A stretch of DNA of 64,000 bases from Flammeovirgaceae bacterium UBA2338 (lineage in GTDB: Bacteria; Bacteroidota; Bacteroidia; Cytophagales; Cyclobacteriaceae), in contig DDUM01000029.1 of the NCBI GenBank assembly GCA_002344795.1, positions 1 to 64,000 of the forward strand, written 5' to 3'. A program made the position numbers and the translations under genes. The first letter of the stretch is position 1, and each line of letters starts with the position of its first letter. Of the stretch, positions 40,602 to 47,713 are shown in pieces. The notes below the pieces were generated by a model, which was not told the origin of the DNA, made no database searches, and saw nothing but the letters and a program-made list of their open reading frames with translations.

Positions 40602-41162
40602 CTAAATCTCCCTTATGTATGGATTTTTCTTGAACATCAATTTAAGCGCCTTTAGTTTACTACTGATGGACGCGTCTACCTGTTTGTCTCCTATGTTGAG
40701 AATGAAACCTCCAATGAGGCTGCTATCTACTTTCTCATCCAGCTCAATGGTTTTCTTATCGCTCAGTTTCTTCACCATGTCCTCAATTTCTTTGCGAATT
40801 TCAGTATCCAAAGCAATGGCAGATGTAATAGTCGCCTTTTGAATGCCTTTAAAGTCATTGTAAGCATTATGAAATTCTCTTGCAATAGAGGGCAGAATAG
40901 CTTCCCTCTTTTTGCGTGTAATAATATCAATTATCGCGAGCGTAAGTTGATGCACCCGCCCTTCAAATATTTCATATAGAATAGCCTTCTTCTTATCACT
41001 TTTGATAATAGGGCTGCGGAGTAATGAAACCAACTCGAAATTATCGTTGCAAGTTTTGTTGATGAGTTGCATATCGTTATGCACTTCATCCAAAACACCT
41101 TGCTCTTGCGCCAGTCCCAAAAGTGATCTTACGTATCGCGATGCCGCTCTAAAGTCTGACAT
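40602..41162 (-). CDS. atpH: F1 ATP synthase delta subunit
   Basis: A 186-residue stator subunit. It has ASRYVRSLLGLAQEQGVLDEV at the N-terminus, and the C-terminal LDEKVDSSLIGGFILNIGDKQVDASISSKLKALK, visible as VDSSLIGGFIL and DASISSKL, is the conserved OSCP/delta signature. It joins the F1 head to the b-subunit peripheral stalk. It lies 4 bp after atpF and 50 bp before atpA. Length is standard. Confidence 0.95.
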   Translation of the reverse strand: MSDFRAASRYVRSLLGLAQEQGVLDEVHNDMQLINKTCNDNFELVSLLRSPIIKSDKKKAILYEIFEGRVHQLTLAIIDIITRKKREAILPSIAREFHNAYNDFKGIQKATITSAIALDTEIRKEIEDMVKKLSDKKTIELDEKVDSSLIGGFILNIGDKQVDASISSKLKALKLMFKKNPYIREI

Positions 41163-41166
41163 TTTC

Positions 41167-41661
41167 TTAATTTAACTTTAGTTCTTCTACAAAGCGATTG
41201 GTCAAATCCTTTTGTGCTTTGTCGTCAGAAAGGTTTTTCTTCATTAATTTCTCAGCTACCTCCAATGAGAAAATAGCTACTTGCTCCTTCACATCCCTAA
41301 GCGCTGCATTTTTCTCTGTTTGAATAACAGCTTTGGCATCCTCCAGAATTTTATCGGCATTCTTTTTTGCATCAGCTTGTGCCTGATCATGAAGCCTGTT
41401 TCCCGCTTCTCTGGCATCACGAAGAATTTTATCTCTCTCCTCTCGCGCTTCTTTCAGCAATGCTTCGCTGTCCGCCTGCATTGAGGCCATCTGTTGACGC
41501 GCCTTATTGGCTTCATCCAATGATCCTTGAATGGTTTCTTCTCTTTGTTTTAAACTATTTAAAATTGGCTTCCATGCCATCTTTGACAGTGCAAATACTA
41601 AAATAAGGAAGACAACTGCCTGCCAGAAAATGAGACCAACACCCGGGGTTAATAAATCCAT
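41167..41661 (-). CDS. atpF: F0 ATP synthase b subunit
   Basis: A 164-residue protein with one N-terminal membrane helix (GLIFWQAVVFLILVFALSKMA) followed by a long charged helix rich in Ala, Gln, Lys and Glu. That is the usual peripheral stalk layout, including the KMAWKPILNSLKQREETI segment after the membrane. It dimerises and links the a subunit to delta. A hairpin in the 95-bp gap separates it from atpE upstream; atpH follows closely. Confidence 0.96.
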   Translation of the reverse strand: MDLLTPGVGLIFWQAVVFLILVFALSKMAWKPILNSLKQREETIQGSLDEANKARQQMASMQADSEALLKEAREERDKILRDAREAGNRLHDQAQADAKKNADKILEDAKAVIQTEKNAALRDVKEQVAIFSLEVAEKLMKKNLSDDKAQKDLTNRFVEELKLN

Positions 41662-41708
41662 ATCGGCTATTCTTTATTTAAAATCTTTTGTTGTTGTTTC
41701 TAAAAAAC

Positions 41709-41748
41709 AAGAAACCTGCCCAGGCCCAATGCCAAAGGCAAGTTTCTT
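41709..41748 (-). terminator. Hairpin/attenuator between atpE and atpF
   Basis: On the minus strand after the atpE stop: arms AAGAAACTTGCC and GGCAGGTTTCTT pair at 11 of 12 positions around a 16-base loop, and TTGTTTTTTAG follows. It resembles an intrinsic terminator in mid-operon, so it could act as a partial terminator or 3' stabiliser of atpE mRNA (inference). Confidence 0.65.
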
Positions 41749-41756
41749 AATTTAAT

Positions 41757-42008
41757 TTACGCTGCTGGACTTGTTGCAATCAAGAAACAAACCACCACCG
41801 CAAAGAGAGCAATTACCTCAATCAAGGCTGCAATGATCAACATAGATCCTTGTAACTTATCTGCAGACTCAGGTTGACGGGCCATGGCCTCCATAGCAGA
41901 ACCTCCAATGCGACCAATACCAATACCTGCGCCAATTGCAGCAAGACCAGCTCCGATGCCCGCACCCATAACTGCGTAACCGATGTCCAATAATAAAGCA
42001 AACAACAT
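41757..42008 (-). CDS. atpE: F0 ATP synthase c subunit
   Basis: An 83-residue hairpin of two membrane helices joined by the polar loop ARQPES. Helix one has the glycine-rich packing GAGIGAGLAAIGAGIGIG. Helix two carries the ion-binding Glu at about residue 64 in IIAALIEVIALF. The residue after the Glu is Val and there is no Gln in helix one, so the sodium-binding set is absent and proton coupling is expected. I chose ATG at 42008 rather than GTG at 42014. A stem-loop follows the gene. Confidence 0.96.
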   Translation of the reverse strand: MLFALLLDIGYAVMGAGIGAGLAAIGAGIGIGRIGGSAMEAMARQPESADKLQGSMLIIAALIEVIALFAVVVCFLIATSPAA

Positions 42009-42090
42009 ACTCACTTCTTTTTTAGGTTAAACAACACCGGGAATTTCCCGGATATCTTTACATGCAAACTTCTATTTGCATTTTTTATTT

Positions 42091-43110
42091 CTAATGATGT
42101 TCATGTTCTGCTGTTGCCAACCCAATATAAAGGGACGAAAACAGCGTAAACACATATGCTTGAATTCCCGCTACCAACAACTCAATCAAGCTGATAAATA
42201 CTACCAAGATAGAAGAACCGAAGCCCACAGCCCAGCTATGAAATATAAATGTCAATGACATGATACTTAACAATACGATATGGCCGGCAGCTATGGCTGC
42301 AAACAGGCGGATGAGCAACGCAATAGGCTTCGTAAATATCCCTATTACCTCAACCATTAATAAAATTGGACGCAGCGGCAATGGCACCCCAGGTGTCCAG
42401 AAAATATGACTCCAGTAGGCCTTATTACCACTAAAATTGGTGATCAAGAAAGTAAATGCTGCAAGGGTCATCGTTACAGCAATATTTCCTGTGAGATTAG
42501 CAGCACCCGGCAACAGTCCCAATAAATTTCCAAAAAGTATAAAAAAGAAAAGGGTCAGCAGGTACGGGACGTATTTATTCGCTTTCGGCCCTGCATTTGG
42601 TTTTATTACTTCCTCAGTTACAAAAAGAATGATCGGCTCCATAAAAGACTGAATCCCTTTTGGTGCTTTTCCTGCATTTTTCCTGGCTCCTTTTGCAACT
42701 GCCCGAAAAACGAGTATTAATATGAATGCCGTAATAAACAGCATAACCACATTTTTAGTAATTGAAAAATCAAGTACCTGCGTATCTCCCAAATAAATAT
42801 GGTTATGTTCCAATTTATACCCATTGTATGGGATCAAGTTGTGGTTTTCATCATAAAAATTGGAGGATGAAAATACATCAAAACCTCTCTCAGCGGAATA
42901 AACTATTACTGGTAGGTAAAGGGTGCCATAGTGGCCATCCCAAAAATGCCAAATATGATCGTCTAGTACGTGGTGAATGATTACTCCACTCACGTCAAAG
43001 CTTTCATCTTCATTATTATCTGCAGCAAATGAAGGAGCCGAATTCCCAATAAAAAGAAGGATTATTAAAATAATTCGAAAAAGGTCGTTTTTATAAGGAA
43101 AAGGGGTCAT
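42091..43110 (-). CDS. atpB: F0 ATP synthase a subunit
   Basis: A 339-residue membrane protein. It has an N-terminal signal-like helix and a roughly 100-residue hydrophilic extension rich in His and Asp (VIIHHVLDDHIWHFWDG), a feature of Bacteroidota AtpB. The membrane helices follow, with FGNLLGLLPG and the essential Arg in KPIALLIRLFAAIAAGHIVLL. The final helices, with the IQAYVFTLFSSLYIG motif, are conserved. It forms the proton half-channels next to the c ring. A perfect TAnnTTTG box lies 33 bp upstream of the start. Confidence 0.96.
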   Translation of the reverse strand: MTPFPYKNDLFRIILIILLFIGNSAPSFAADNNEDESFDVSGVIIHHVLDDHIWHFWDGHYGTLYLPVIVYSAERGFDVFSSSNFYDENHNLIPYNGYKLEHNHIYLGDTQVLDFSITKNVVMLFITAFILILVFRAVAKGARKNAGKAPKGIQSFMEPIILFVTEEVIKPNAGPKANKYVPYLLTLFFFILFGNLLGLLPGAANLTGNIAVTMTLAAFTFLITNFSGNKAYWSHIFWTPGVPLPLRPILLMVEVIGIFTKPIALLIRLFAAIAAGHIVLLSIMSLTFIFHSWAVGFGSSILVVFISLIELLVAGIQAYVFTLFSSLYIGLATAEHEHH

Positions 43111-43142
43111 TCTGACTCTTTTGTGGTGTAATAATTTTGCCG

Positions 43143-43150
43143 CAAAGGTA
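43143..43150 (-). promoter_or_regulatory. Predicted -7 box (TACCTTTG) for atpB-E-F-H-A-G
   Basis: The minus strand reads TACCTTTG, a perfect -7 match, 33 bp before the atpB start. A TTG lies 15 bp further upstream, slightly closer than usual. It suggests that the structural atp genes can be transcribed apart from the upstream bactofilin and atpZ genes. Confidence 0.55.
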
Positions 43151-43194
43151 TAAATTAAAGAACCACAAAAAAATTTTCTTGCACTTCCGGAACC

Positions 43195-43560
43195 TTATTT
43201 ATGGCTCTTTTTTTCGGAAATTTTTCGATACAAAAAGCCAACCTCAAGAGCAGTAAAAAGTATGTAGGTAGCCATAAATACACCTGCATTTGCTACCGCG
43301 TGATTTGGACTCTTCAGCAATACAAACAAAATATATGCCCCATAGGCAATTAGCTTAACAGATAGGGAAAGAAGGTACAGTTGAGCAAAGTACTTTGGTT
43401 TCTCATCTTTGATGTCAACCAGGTAATAATAGATACCAGCGGCTCCCAAAAACAGCAAAATGATCGTTTGGAAAAAAAATGATGGGAAAACCGGGAAAAT
43501 TAAATAGCTCACCGCTACGATCATCATCGCACACACCAGCAAGGCGATTAGAAACAGCAT
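43195..43560 (-). CDS. Small membrane protein in AtpI position
   Basis: A 121-residue protein with four predicted membrane helices (LFLIALLVCAMMIVAVSYLIF; FFFQTIILLFLGAAGIYYYL; and two more) and a charged Lys-rich end. I do not recognise a specific family by motif. Its place between the AtpZ-like gene (1-bp gap) and atpB is where AtpI is found, and AtpI helps c-ring assembly or Mg2+ entry. I infer an AtpI-like role with low certainty. Confidence 0.6.
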   Translation of the reverse strand: MLFLIALLVCAMMIVAVSYLIFPVFPSFFFQTIILLFLGAAGIYYYLVDIKDEKPKYFAQLYLLSLSVKLIAYGAYILFVLLKSPNHAVANAGVFMATYILFTALEVGFLYRKISEKKSHK

Positions 43561-43561
43561 A

Positions 43562-43795
43562 TTATCGTTGATTTATCGACCTGTAAACCTGGTACAATAC
43601 CCCTACTAATGCGGTAATGGTAAAAACCACAATAAACAGCGGAAACCTTAGGTTGAGGTAATTATCAAGCAAATGACCCAGCCATCCTGCCACACCAATT
43701 GTGATCACAAGCTGGATAGCCAGTCCACTGTACTTTAGGTAAGTATTATACGGTTTTGGCTTGTTCTGGTCTGAGGGACCTGGATCCTTGGCCAT
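43562..43795 (-). CDS. AtpZ/AtpI family protein
   Basis: A 77-residue protein with two membrane helices, YSGLAIQLVITIGVAGWLGHLLD and FPLFIVVFTITALVGVLYQVY. The GLAIQL...GWLGHLLDNYL pattern is that of the AtpZ/AtpI (ATP synthase gene 1) family. It is thought to aid F0 assembly or to form a Mg2+/Ca2+ channel with AtpI. Its start lies 50 bp inside the 3' end of the bactofilin gene, an unusually long overlap. It is encoded just before the AtpI-position gene. Confidence 0.82.
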   Translation of the reverse strand: MAKDPGPSDQNKPKPYNTYLKYSGLAIQLVITIGVAGWLGHLLDNYLNLRFPLFIVVFTITALVGVLYQVYRSINQR

Positions 43796-44180
43796 TTTCG
43801 CCCATTTTTATTTCGCGTACAGCGGTTCCCATTTTGCATGTACCGTTAAATACAGCACCAGGTTCTACCACCAATTTTCCAGTAATAATGTCGCCATGAA
43901 CAACTGCAGTTGCTTTTAAAATCAACATCTCCGAAATCTCAATCCTACCTTTCACTTCGCCTTCAAGGTCGGCATTTTGCGCAATGATATTGCCCTCCAC
44001 CTGACTGCTATTGCCTAATGCGATTTTAGATTTTGATTTAATGTTACCAATTACCTTGCCCTCAATACGGATGTTGCCATAGGTTTCTATGTTACCCTCG
44101 AGCACGGTGCCTTTACCGATCGTATTGGTTGAATTACTAATTTCTTCTGCCACTTTTTTTTGTTCTTTAGAGGTAAACAT
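43746..44180 (-). CDS. Bactofilin (polymer-forming cytoskeletal protein)
   Basis: A 144-residue protein whose centre is a right-handed beta-helix of short repeats: NTIGKGTVLEGNIET, GNIRIEGKVIGNIKS, KIALGNSSQVEGNII, DLEGEVKGRIEI and so on. Flanking tails are short and polar, as in bactofilins. These self-assemble into filaments that place cell-wall enzymes. The M23 peptidase gene lies 10 bp upstream on the same strand, a pairing known from shape-control systems. The last 50 bp overlap the AtpZ-like gene in another frame. Confidence 0.92.
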   Translation of the reverse strand: MFTSKEQKKVAEEISNSTNTIGKGTVLEGNIETYGNIRIEGKVIGNIKSKSKIALGNSSQVEGNIIAQNADLEGEVKGRIEISEMLILKATAVVHGDIITGKLVVEPGAVFNGTCKMGTAVREIKMGENGQGSRSLRPEQAKTV

Positions 44181-44190
44181 GATTCTCTTA

Positions 44191-45057
44191 TTAAAAGGTT
44201 ACAAACTCTTCCGGGTTAAGGGAGTTGCCGTTGTACCACAATTCAAAATGCAGGTGCGGGCCATCGGTCATCTCTCCACTGTTGCCAACTATAGAGATAA
44301 TGTCACCGGCATTAACAAAATTACCAACTTTTTTTAACAGTTCAGCATTGTGTTTATATACCGATATGAGGTTGCTTCTGTGTTGTACTGTTATTACATA
44401 GCCAGAATCCTGTGTCCAGGAGGCCATAATAACAGTGCCATCAGCAATGGCCTTTACCGGCTCATTAGTTTTGGCAACTATATCTATTCCAAAATGACTT
44501 TTCTTGAGATCGTAATGATCGGAGATAAAACCGGTAATGGGCGAAAAGAAAAACATCTCCTGAAGTTCACGAAATTTGGTGCTTGTCAGGGCTATGAGTG
44601 ACATCTCTGATTGTTCAAACTCCTGACGAAATTGAGAGTCTGATGCAGCCAGTTTCATATCAGTGATGGATGGTATGACATTATTGCCATTGCCCAGTGC
44701 CTCAACAGGATCAATAAATCCACTTGAGGTATCCCCACTAAGAATCCGCTGGAAGTTCATGATGAACTTATCCTTGTTGTCCACTTCAATTGAAAGGGAA
44801 TCTACTTTGATGGCAAGCTCGTATAGCTTTTTATTCGCCTCCATTTGGGCGTGCTTTGGATCAAACCATTTCGCCAACACAGTTTTAGAAAGCAGCATGC
44901 TAAGCGAAAAGACGATTATGAAAAAGGTAATAGAGACTACCAGCAACTTAGCATAGGTAAAGGCAAAGTTCGACTTCTCAGCCAGGTTCTCCTCATTGCG
45001 GATGACCAGCTGGTATTTGGTGGTGAGTCTTTCGGAAAGTGTCTTTTTTGGCTTCAA
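44191..45057 (-). CDS. M23 family metallopeptidase, membrane-anchored
   Basis: A 288-residue protein: a cytoplasmic basic N-terminus, one membrane helix at about residues 33-57 (LVVSITFFIIVFSLSMLLS), a predicted coiled-coil, then an M23/LytM domain at about 170-285. Zinc ligands are visible in SHFGIDIVAKTNEPV (His-x3-Asp) and GPHLHFELWYNG (HxH). It should cleave peptidoglycan cross-bridges in the periplasm. The start is TTG. The neighbouring bactofilin probably positions it, as in other bactofilin/M23 pairs (inference). Confidence 0.9.
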   Translation of the reverse strand: MKPKKTLSERLTTKYQLVIRNEENLAEKSNFAFTYAKLLVVSITFFIIVFSLSMLLSKTVLAKWFDPKHAQMEANKKLYELAIKVDSLSIEVDNKDKFIMNFQRILSGDTSSGFIDPVEALGNGNNVIPSITDMKLAASDSQFRQEFEQSEMSLIALTSTKFRELQEMFFFSPITGFISDHYDLKKSHFGIDIVAKTNEPVKAIADGTVIMASWTQDSGYVITVQHRSNLISVYKHNAELLKKVGNFVNAGDIISIVGNSGEMTDGPHLHFELWYNGNSLNPEEFVTF

Positions 45058-45075
45058 AAACCGTTAATTTTTGCA

Positions 45076-45083
45076 CAAAAATA
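45076..45083 (-). promoter_or_regulatory. Possible -7 box (TATTTTTG) for the M23/bactofilin/atp genes
   Basis: The minus strand has TATTTTTG, a TAnnTTTG match, 18 bp before the M23 start codon. No clear -33 element is present at the right spacing, so confidence is low. Confidence 0.35.
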
Positions 45084-45121
45084 GATATAATCGTTAATTA
45101 TAATATTGATTATCTGTTTTT

Positions 45122-45129
45122 TACGTTTG
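45122..45129 (+). promoter_or_regulatory. Predicted -7 box (TACGTTTG) for sprE
   Basis: A TAnnTTTG match 22 bp before the TTG start of sprE, in the 94-bp divergent region shared with the M23 gene. A TTG occurs upstream but only 13 bp away. Confidence 0.45.
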
Positions 45130-45151
45130 TAACCTGGAATTAACCCTTTTA

Positions 45152-47713
45152 TTGGCCTTGCGCGCATTTTTTTTCTTCATTGTAATCATTTCCCTTATGG
45201 TAGGCTGCTCGTCCGAGCAAACTACCGTTACCAGCAACCTGTATCATAATTTGACAGCACATTACAATGGTTATTATTACGCAAGAGAAAAAATCACAGA
45301 AGTAGAGCAAACGATTCAGCAAAGCCTGGATGATGATCATAATCAAATACTCCGGCTCTATCCAAAGCTGGACACCACATTGGCCAAAACTTACGAAAAA
45401 GACACCGAAGAAGCGATTAAGATGGCATCCCTCTCCATCCAGAGGCACCCCAACAGTAAATGGGTATATCCAAATTATATTATGGTGGGGCTTGCCCGAA
45501 TGTATGATTGTGATTTCGTAAACGCTGTACAGACGTTTAAGTATGTAAACACCAAAAGCAAGGACATCAATACCCGTCATCAGGCCTTACTTAACCTTAT
45601 TCGGGCATTTACTGAAAACGAAGAATACGAAAAAGCAGAAGAGGCCTTCAGGTTTTTAGAGAAAGAGCCGCTCAGTAAACCCAACGCAAAAAAACTTTAT
45701 CTCGAGAAAGCGTATTATTATCAGGTGCTAAGCGACTATAACAACATGGTTCGCAACCTCACACTGGCCGACAGCTTATTAGGTAAACAAGATCAGAGAG
45801 GAAGAATTTATTTTATAATTGGTCAGGTTTATCAGAAGCTGGGTTTTGGGTCTGAAGCCTACAATTACTACCGAAAATGTATTGCCACCAATCCTGCCTA
45901 CGAAATTGATTTTTATGCACGTCTCAATATGGCCCAGGTTGCCCGGCTAGATGACACAAGAGATATAAAGACGGTAAGAAAGCAATTTGAAAAAATGTTG
46001 GCAGATGCAAAGAATCAGGAGTTCAGAGACAAAATATACTTTGAACTGGCAAAGTTTGAATTGAAACAAGGAAACCTTGCAGAGGCTATCACCAACTATA
46101 CTTATGCCGCACATGCTGGCTCCAATAAGAGAATCCAGGGAAGTGCCTATTTACAATTAGGCCAAATTCATTTTGACTCATTAAAAAAATATAGTATCGC
46201 TAAAAATTATTACGACAGTGCAGTCAGTGCTTTGCCACCGGATTTTGAAAATCTGGACAATATCAAAAAAAGGCAGGAAGTCTTAGGTGACTTCGCCAAG
46301 TATACAGAAACCATCCTATGGCAAGACAGCTTATTATTAATGGCATCAATGGATTCATTAACGTTACGTGCCCAGCTTGATTCAGTAATAGCTTCCCGAA
46401 AAAGTATTGAGGAAGCGGTAAAAAAGAAAAAAAGAAGGTCGCAGGGCAGCACCAATACTAATCAAAATAATCCCTTCTTTCTGGAAGATTCCAATACAAC
46501 CGCTGACTGGTACTTTGGAAACCTCTCAGCCGTAGGAGCCGGGCAAATTGAGTTCAGTCGGATTTGGGGAAACATTCCCCTGGAAGACAACTGGAGGCGC
46601 TCAAATAAATCTTCCGTTATTGTTGATGAGATAAAACAGGTTACAAATGTTGAAGAAAGTGAAGATGTTATCGAAACAGCAGAGAATGAAAAATCAACTG
46701 ATGAGGCCGGAAAAATTTTCTCCCAACTTCCCCTTACTGAAAGTGCTAAAGCAAAAGCCCTTGCCAAAATTGAAGATGCTTATTTCAATCTGGGTGATTT
46801 ATACTATTTGAAGCTGAATGAAAAATCAAATGCAAATAATTCCTATACCACCCTTTTAGATCGATTCCCGGATTCGGAATTTGAACCCGAGGTACTTTAC
46901 AAGCTCTACCTTATCCATACAGAAATGAAAAATGATATAGGAGAAAGCTATTACAACAGACTTATAAATAATCATCCCAACTCCAGTTTCGCCAAGTTAC
47001 TACTCAACCCTAATTATTTAAAAGAAACAAGTGTAGCCGCGGAGAAACAAAAGGAAATCTATAAAGATGCTTACAAAGATTTTGAGAATGGACGATCTCA
47101 AGATTCGCAGGAAAAACTTAACCAGGCCTTTGCCCTTGGGGAAACAAGCTTTACTCCCCAGCTGGAATTGTTAAAAATACTTATTACAGGAAAAACGGAG
47201 GACATTGCTCGCTACCAGGCTGAGCTGGAAACATTTTTAGAAAAAAATCCAGATGGGCCTCTCAATACCTACGCAAAATCTTTATTATCTACTTCCAAAA
47301 GCCTCCAGGAGGAATTCGAAAAATCCAGAAATATCAGGTATGTAAACTCCCTGCAGGGGCCTCACTATTTTGTAATCTCTCATTTGCAGCTTTCTAAAAT
47401 GTCTGACCTGCTGTCCGCCAGGCTGGATGAGTTTATCCGGAAAGAACGCAAAGGAAATGCACTTAAAACCAGCACCCTTATTCTTAATGAAAAATACATA
47501 CTCACGATGGTTGGCGAATTCCCAGATCCCCTTTCAGCAGTAGAATTTCTCGATAAGTTTCACAATCAAACTTTGAGGGATAACACACTTTCAAGCTATA
47601 AATTCGATATTTTTGTTATAACAAAAGAGAATTCCGACATTCTGTACAGAACCAAAGCGCTGGATGAGTACCTCACCTTCTTTGATAGAAATTATAAAGT
47701 CAAAAATCAATAA
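45152..47713 (+). CDS. sprE: Type IX secretion/gliding TPR lipoprotein SprE/PorW
   Basis: An 853-residue lipoprotein: signal ALRAFFFFIVIISLMVGC with lipid-accepting Cys near residue 19, then NLYHNLTAHYNGYYYAREKI, which is characteristic of PorW/SprE. Many TPR-like helical repeats follow (RIYFIIGQVYQKLGFGSEAYNYYRKCI and others, given here in part). SprE links the PorK/N ring to the translocon in the T9SS. The start is TTG, with no in-frame ATG before the lipobox. It overlaps the PBP gene by 50 bp. The gldK-N genes lie 4 kb downstream on the opposite strand. Confidence 0.9.
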   Translation: MALRAFFFFIVIISLMVGCSSEQTTVTSNLYHNLTAHYNGYYYAREKITEVEQTIQQSLDDDHNQILRLYPKLDTTLAKTYEKDTEEAIKMASLSIQRHPNSKWVYPNYIMVGLARMYDCDFVNAVQTFKYVNTKSKDINTRHQALLNLIRAFTENEEYEKAEEAFRFLEKEPLSKPNAKKLYLEKAYYYQVLSDYNNMVRNLTLADSLLGKQDQRGRIYFIIGQVYQKLGFGSEAYNYYRKCIATNPAYEIDFYARLNMAQVARLDDTRDIKTVRKQFEKMLADAKNQEFRDKIYFELAKFELKQGNLAEAITNYTYAAHAGSNKRIQGSAYLQLGQIHFDSLKKYSIAKNYYDSAVSALPPDFENLDNIKKRQEVLGDFAKYTETILWQDSLLLMASMDSLTLRAQLDSVIASRKSIEEAVKKKKRRSQGSTNTNQNNPFFLEDSNTTADWYFGNLSAVGAGQIEFSRIWGNIPLEDNWRRSNKSSVIVDEIKQVTNVEESEDVIETAENEKSTDEAGKIFSQLPLTESAKAKALAKIEDAYFNLGDLYYLKLNEKSNANNSYTTLLDRFPDSEFEPEVLYKLYLIHTEMKNDIGESYYNRLINNHPNSSFAKLLLNPNYLKETSVAAEKQKEIYKDAYKDFENGRSQDSQEKLNQAFALGETSFTPQLELLKILITGKTEDIARYQAELETFLEKNPDGPLNTYAKSLLSTSKSLQEEFEKSRNIRYVNSLQGPHYFVISHLQLSKMSDLLSARLDEFIRKERKGNALKTSTLILNEKYILTMVGEFPDPLSAVEFLDKFHNQTLRDNTLSSYKFDIFVITKENSDILYRTKALDEYLTFFDRNYKVKNQ

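Noticed and set aside
41757..42008. Sodium-type c ring
   Set aside because: The residue after the ion-binding Glu is Val, and the helix-one Gln of sodium-binding c subunits is absent, so proton coupling is more likely.
38086..43110. Missing atpD and atpC as a sign of a broken ATP synthase operon
   Set aside because: Separate beta/epsilon genes are usual in Bacteroidota, and all genes present are intact.
45149..45580. A 143-codon minus-strand ORF opposite sprE
   Set aside because: It lies entirely within the sprE coding region, and its translation looks unlike a natural protein. sprE has a clear lipobox and family motifs.
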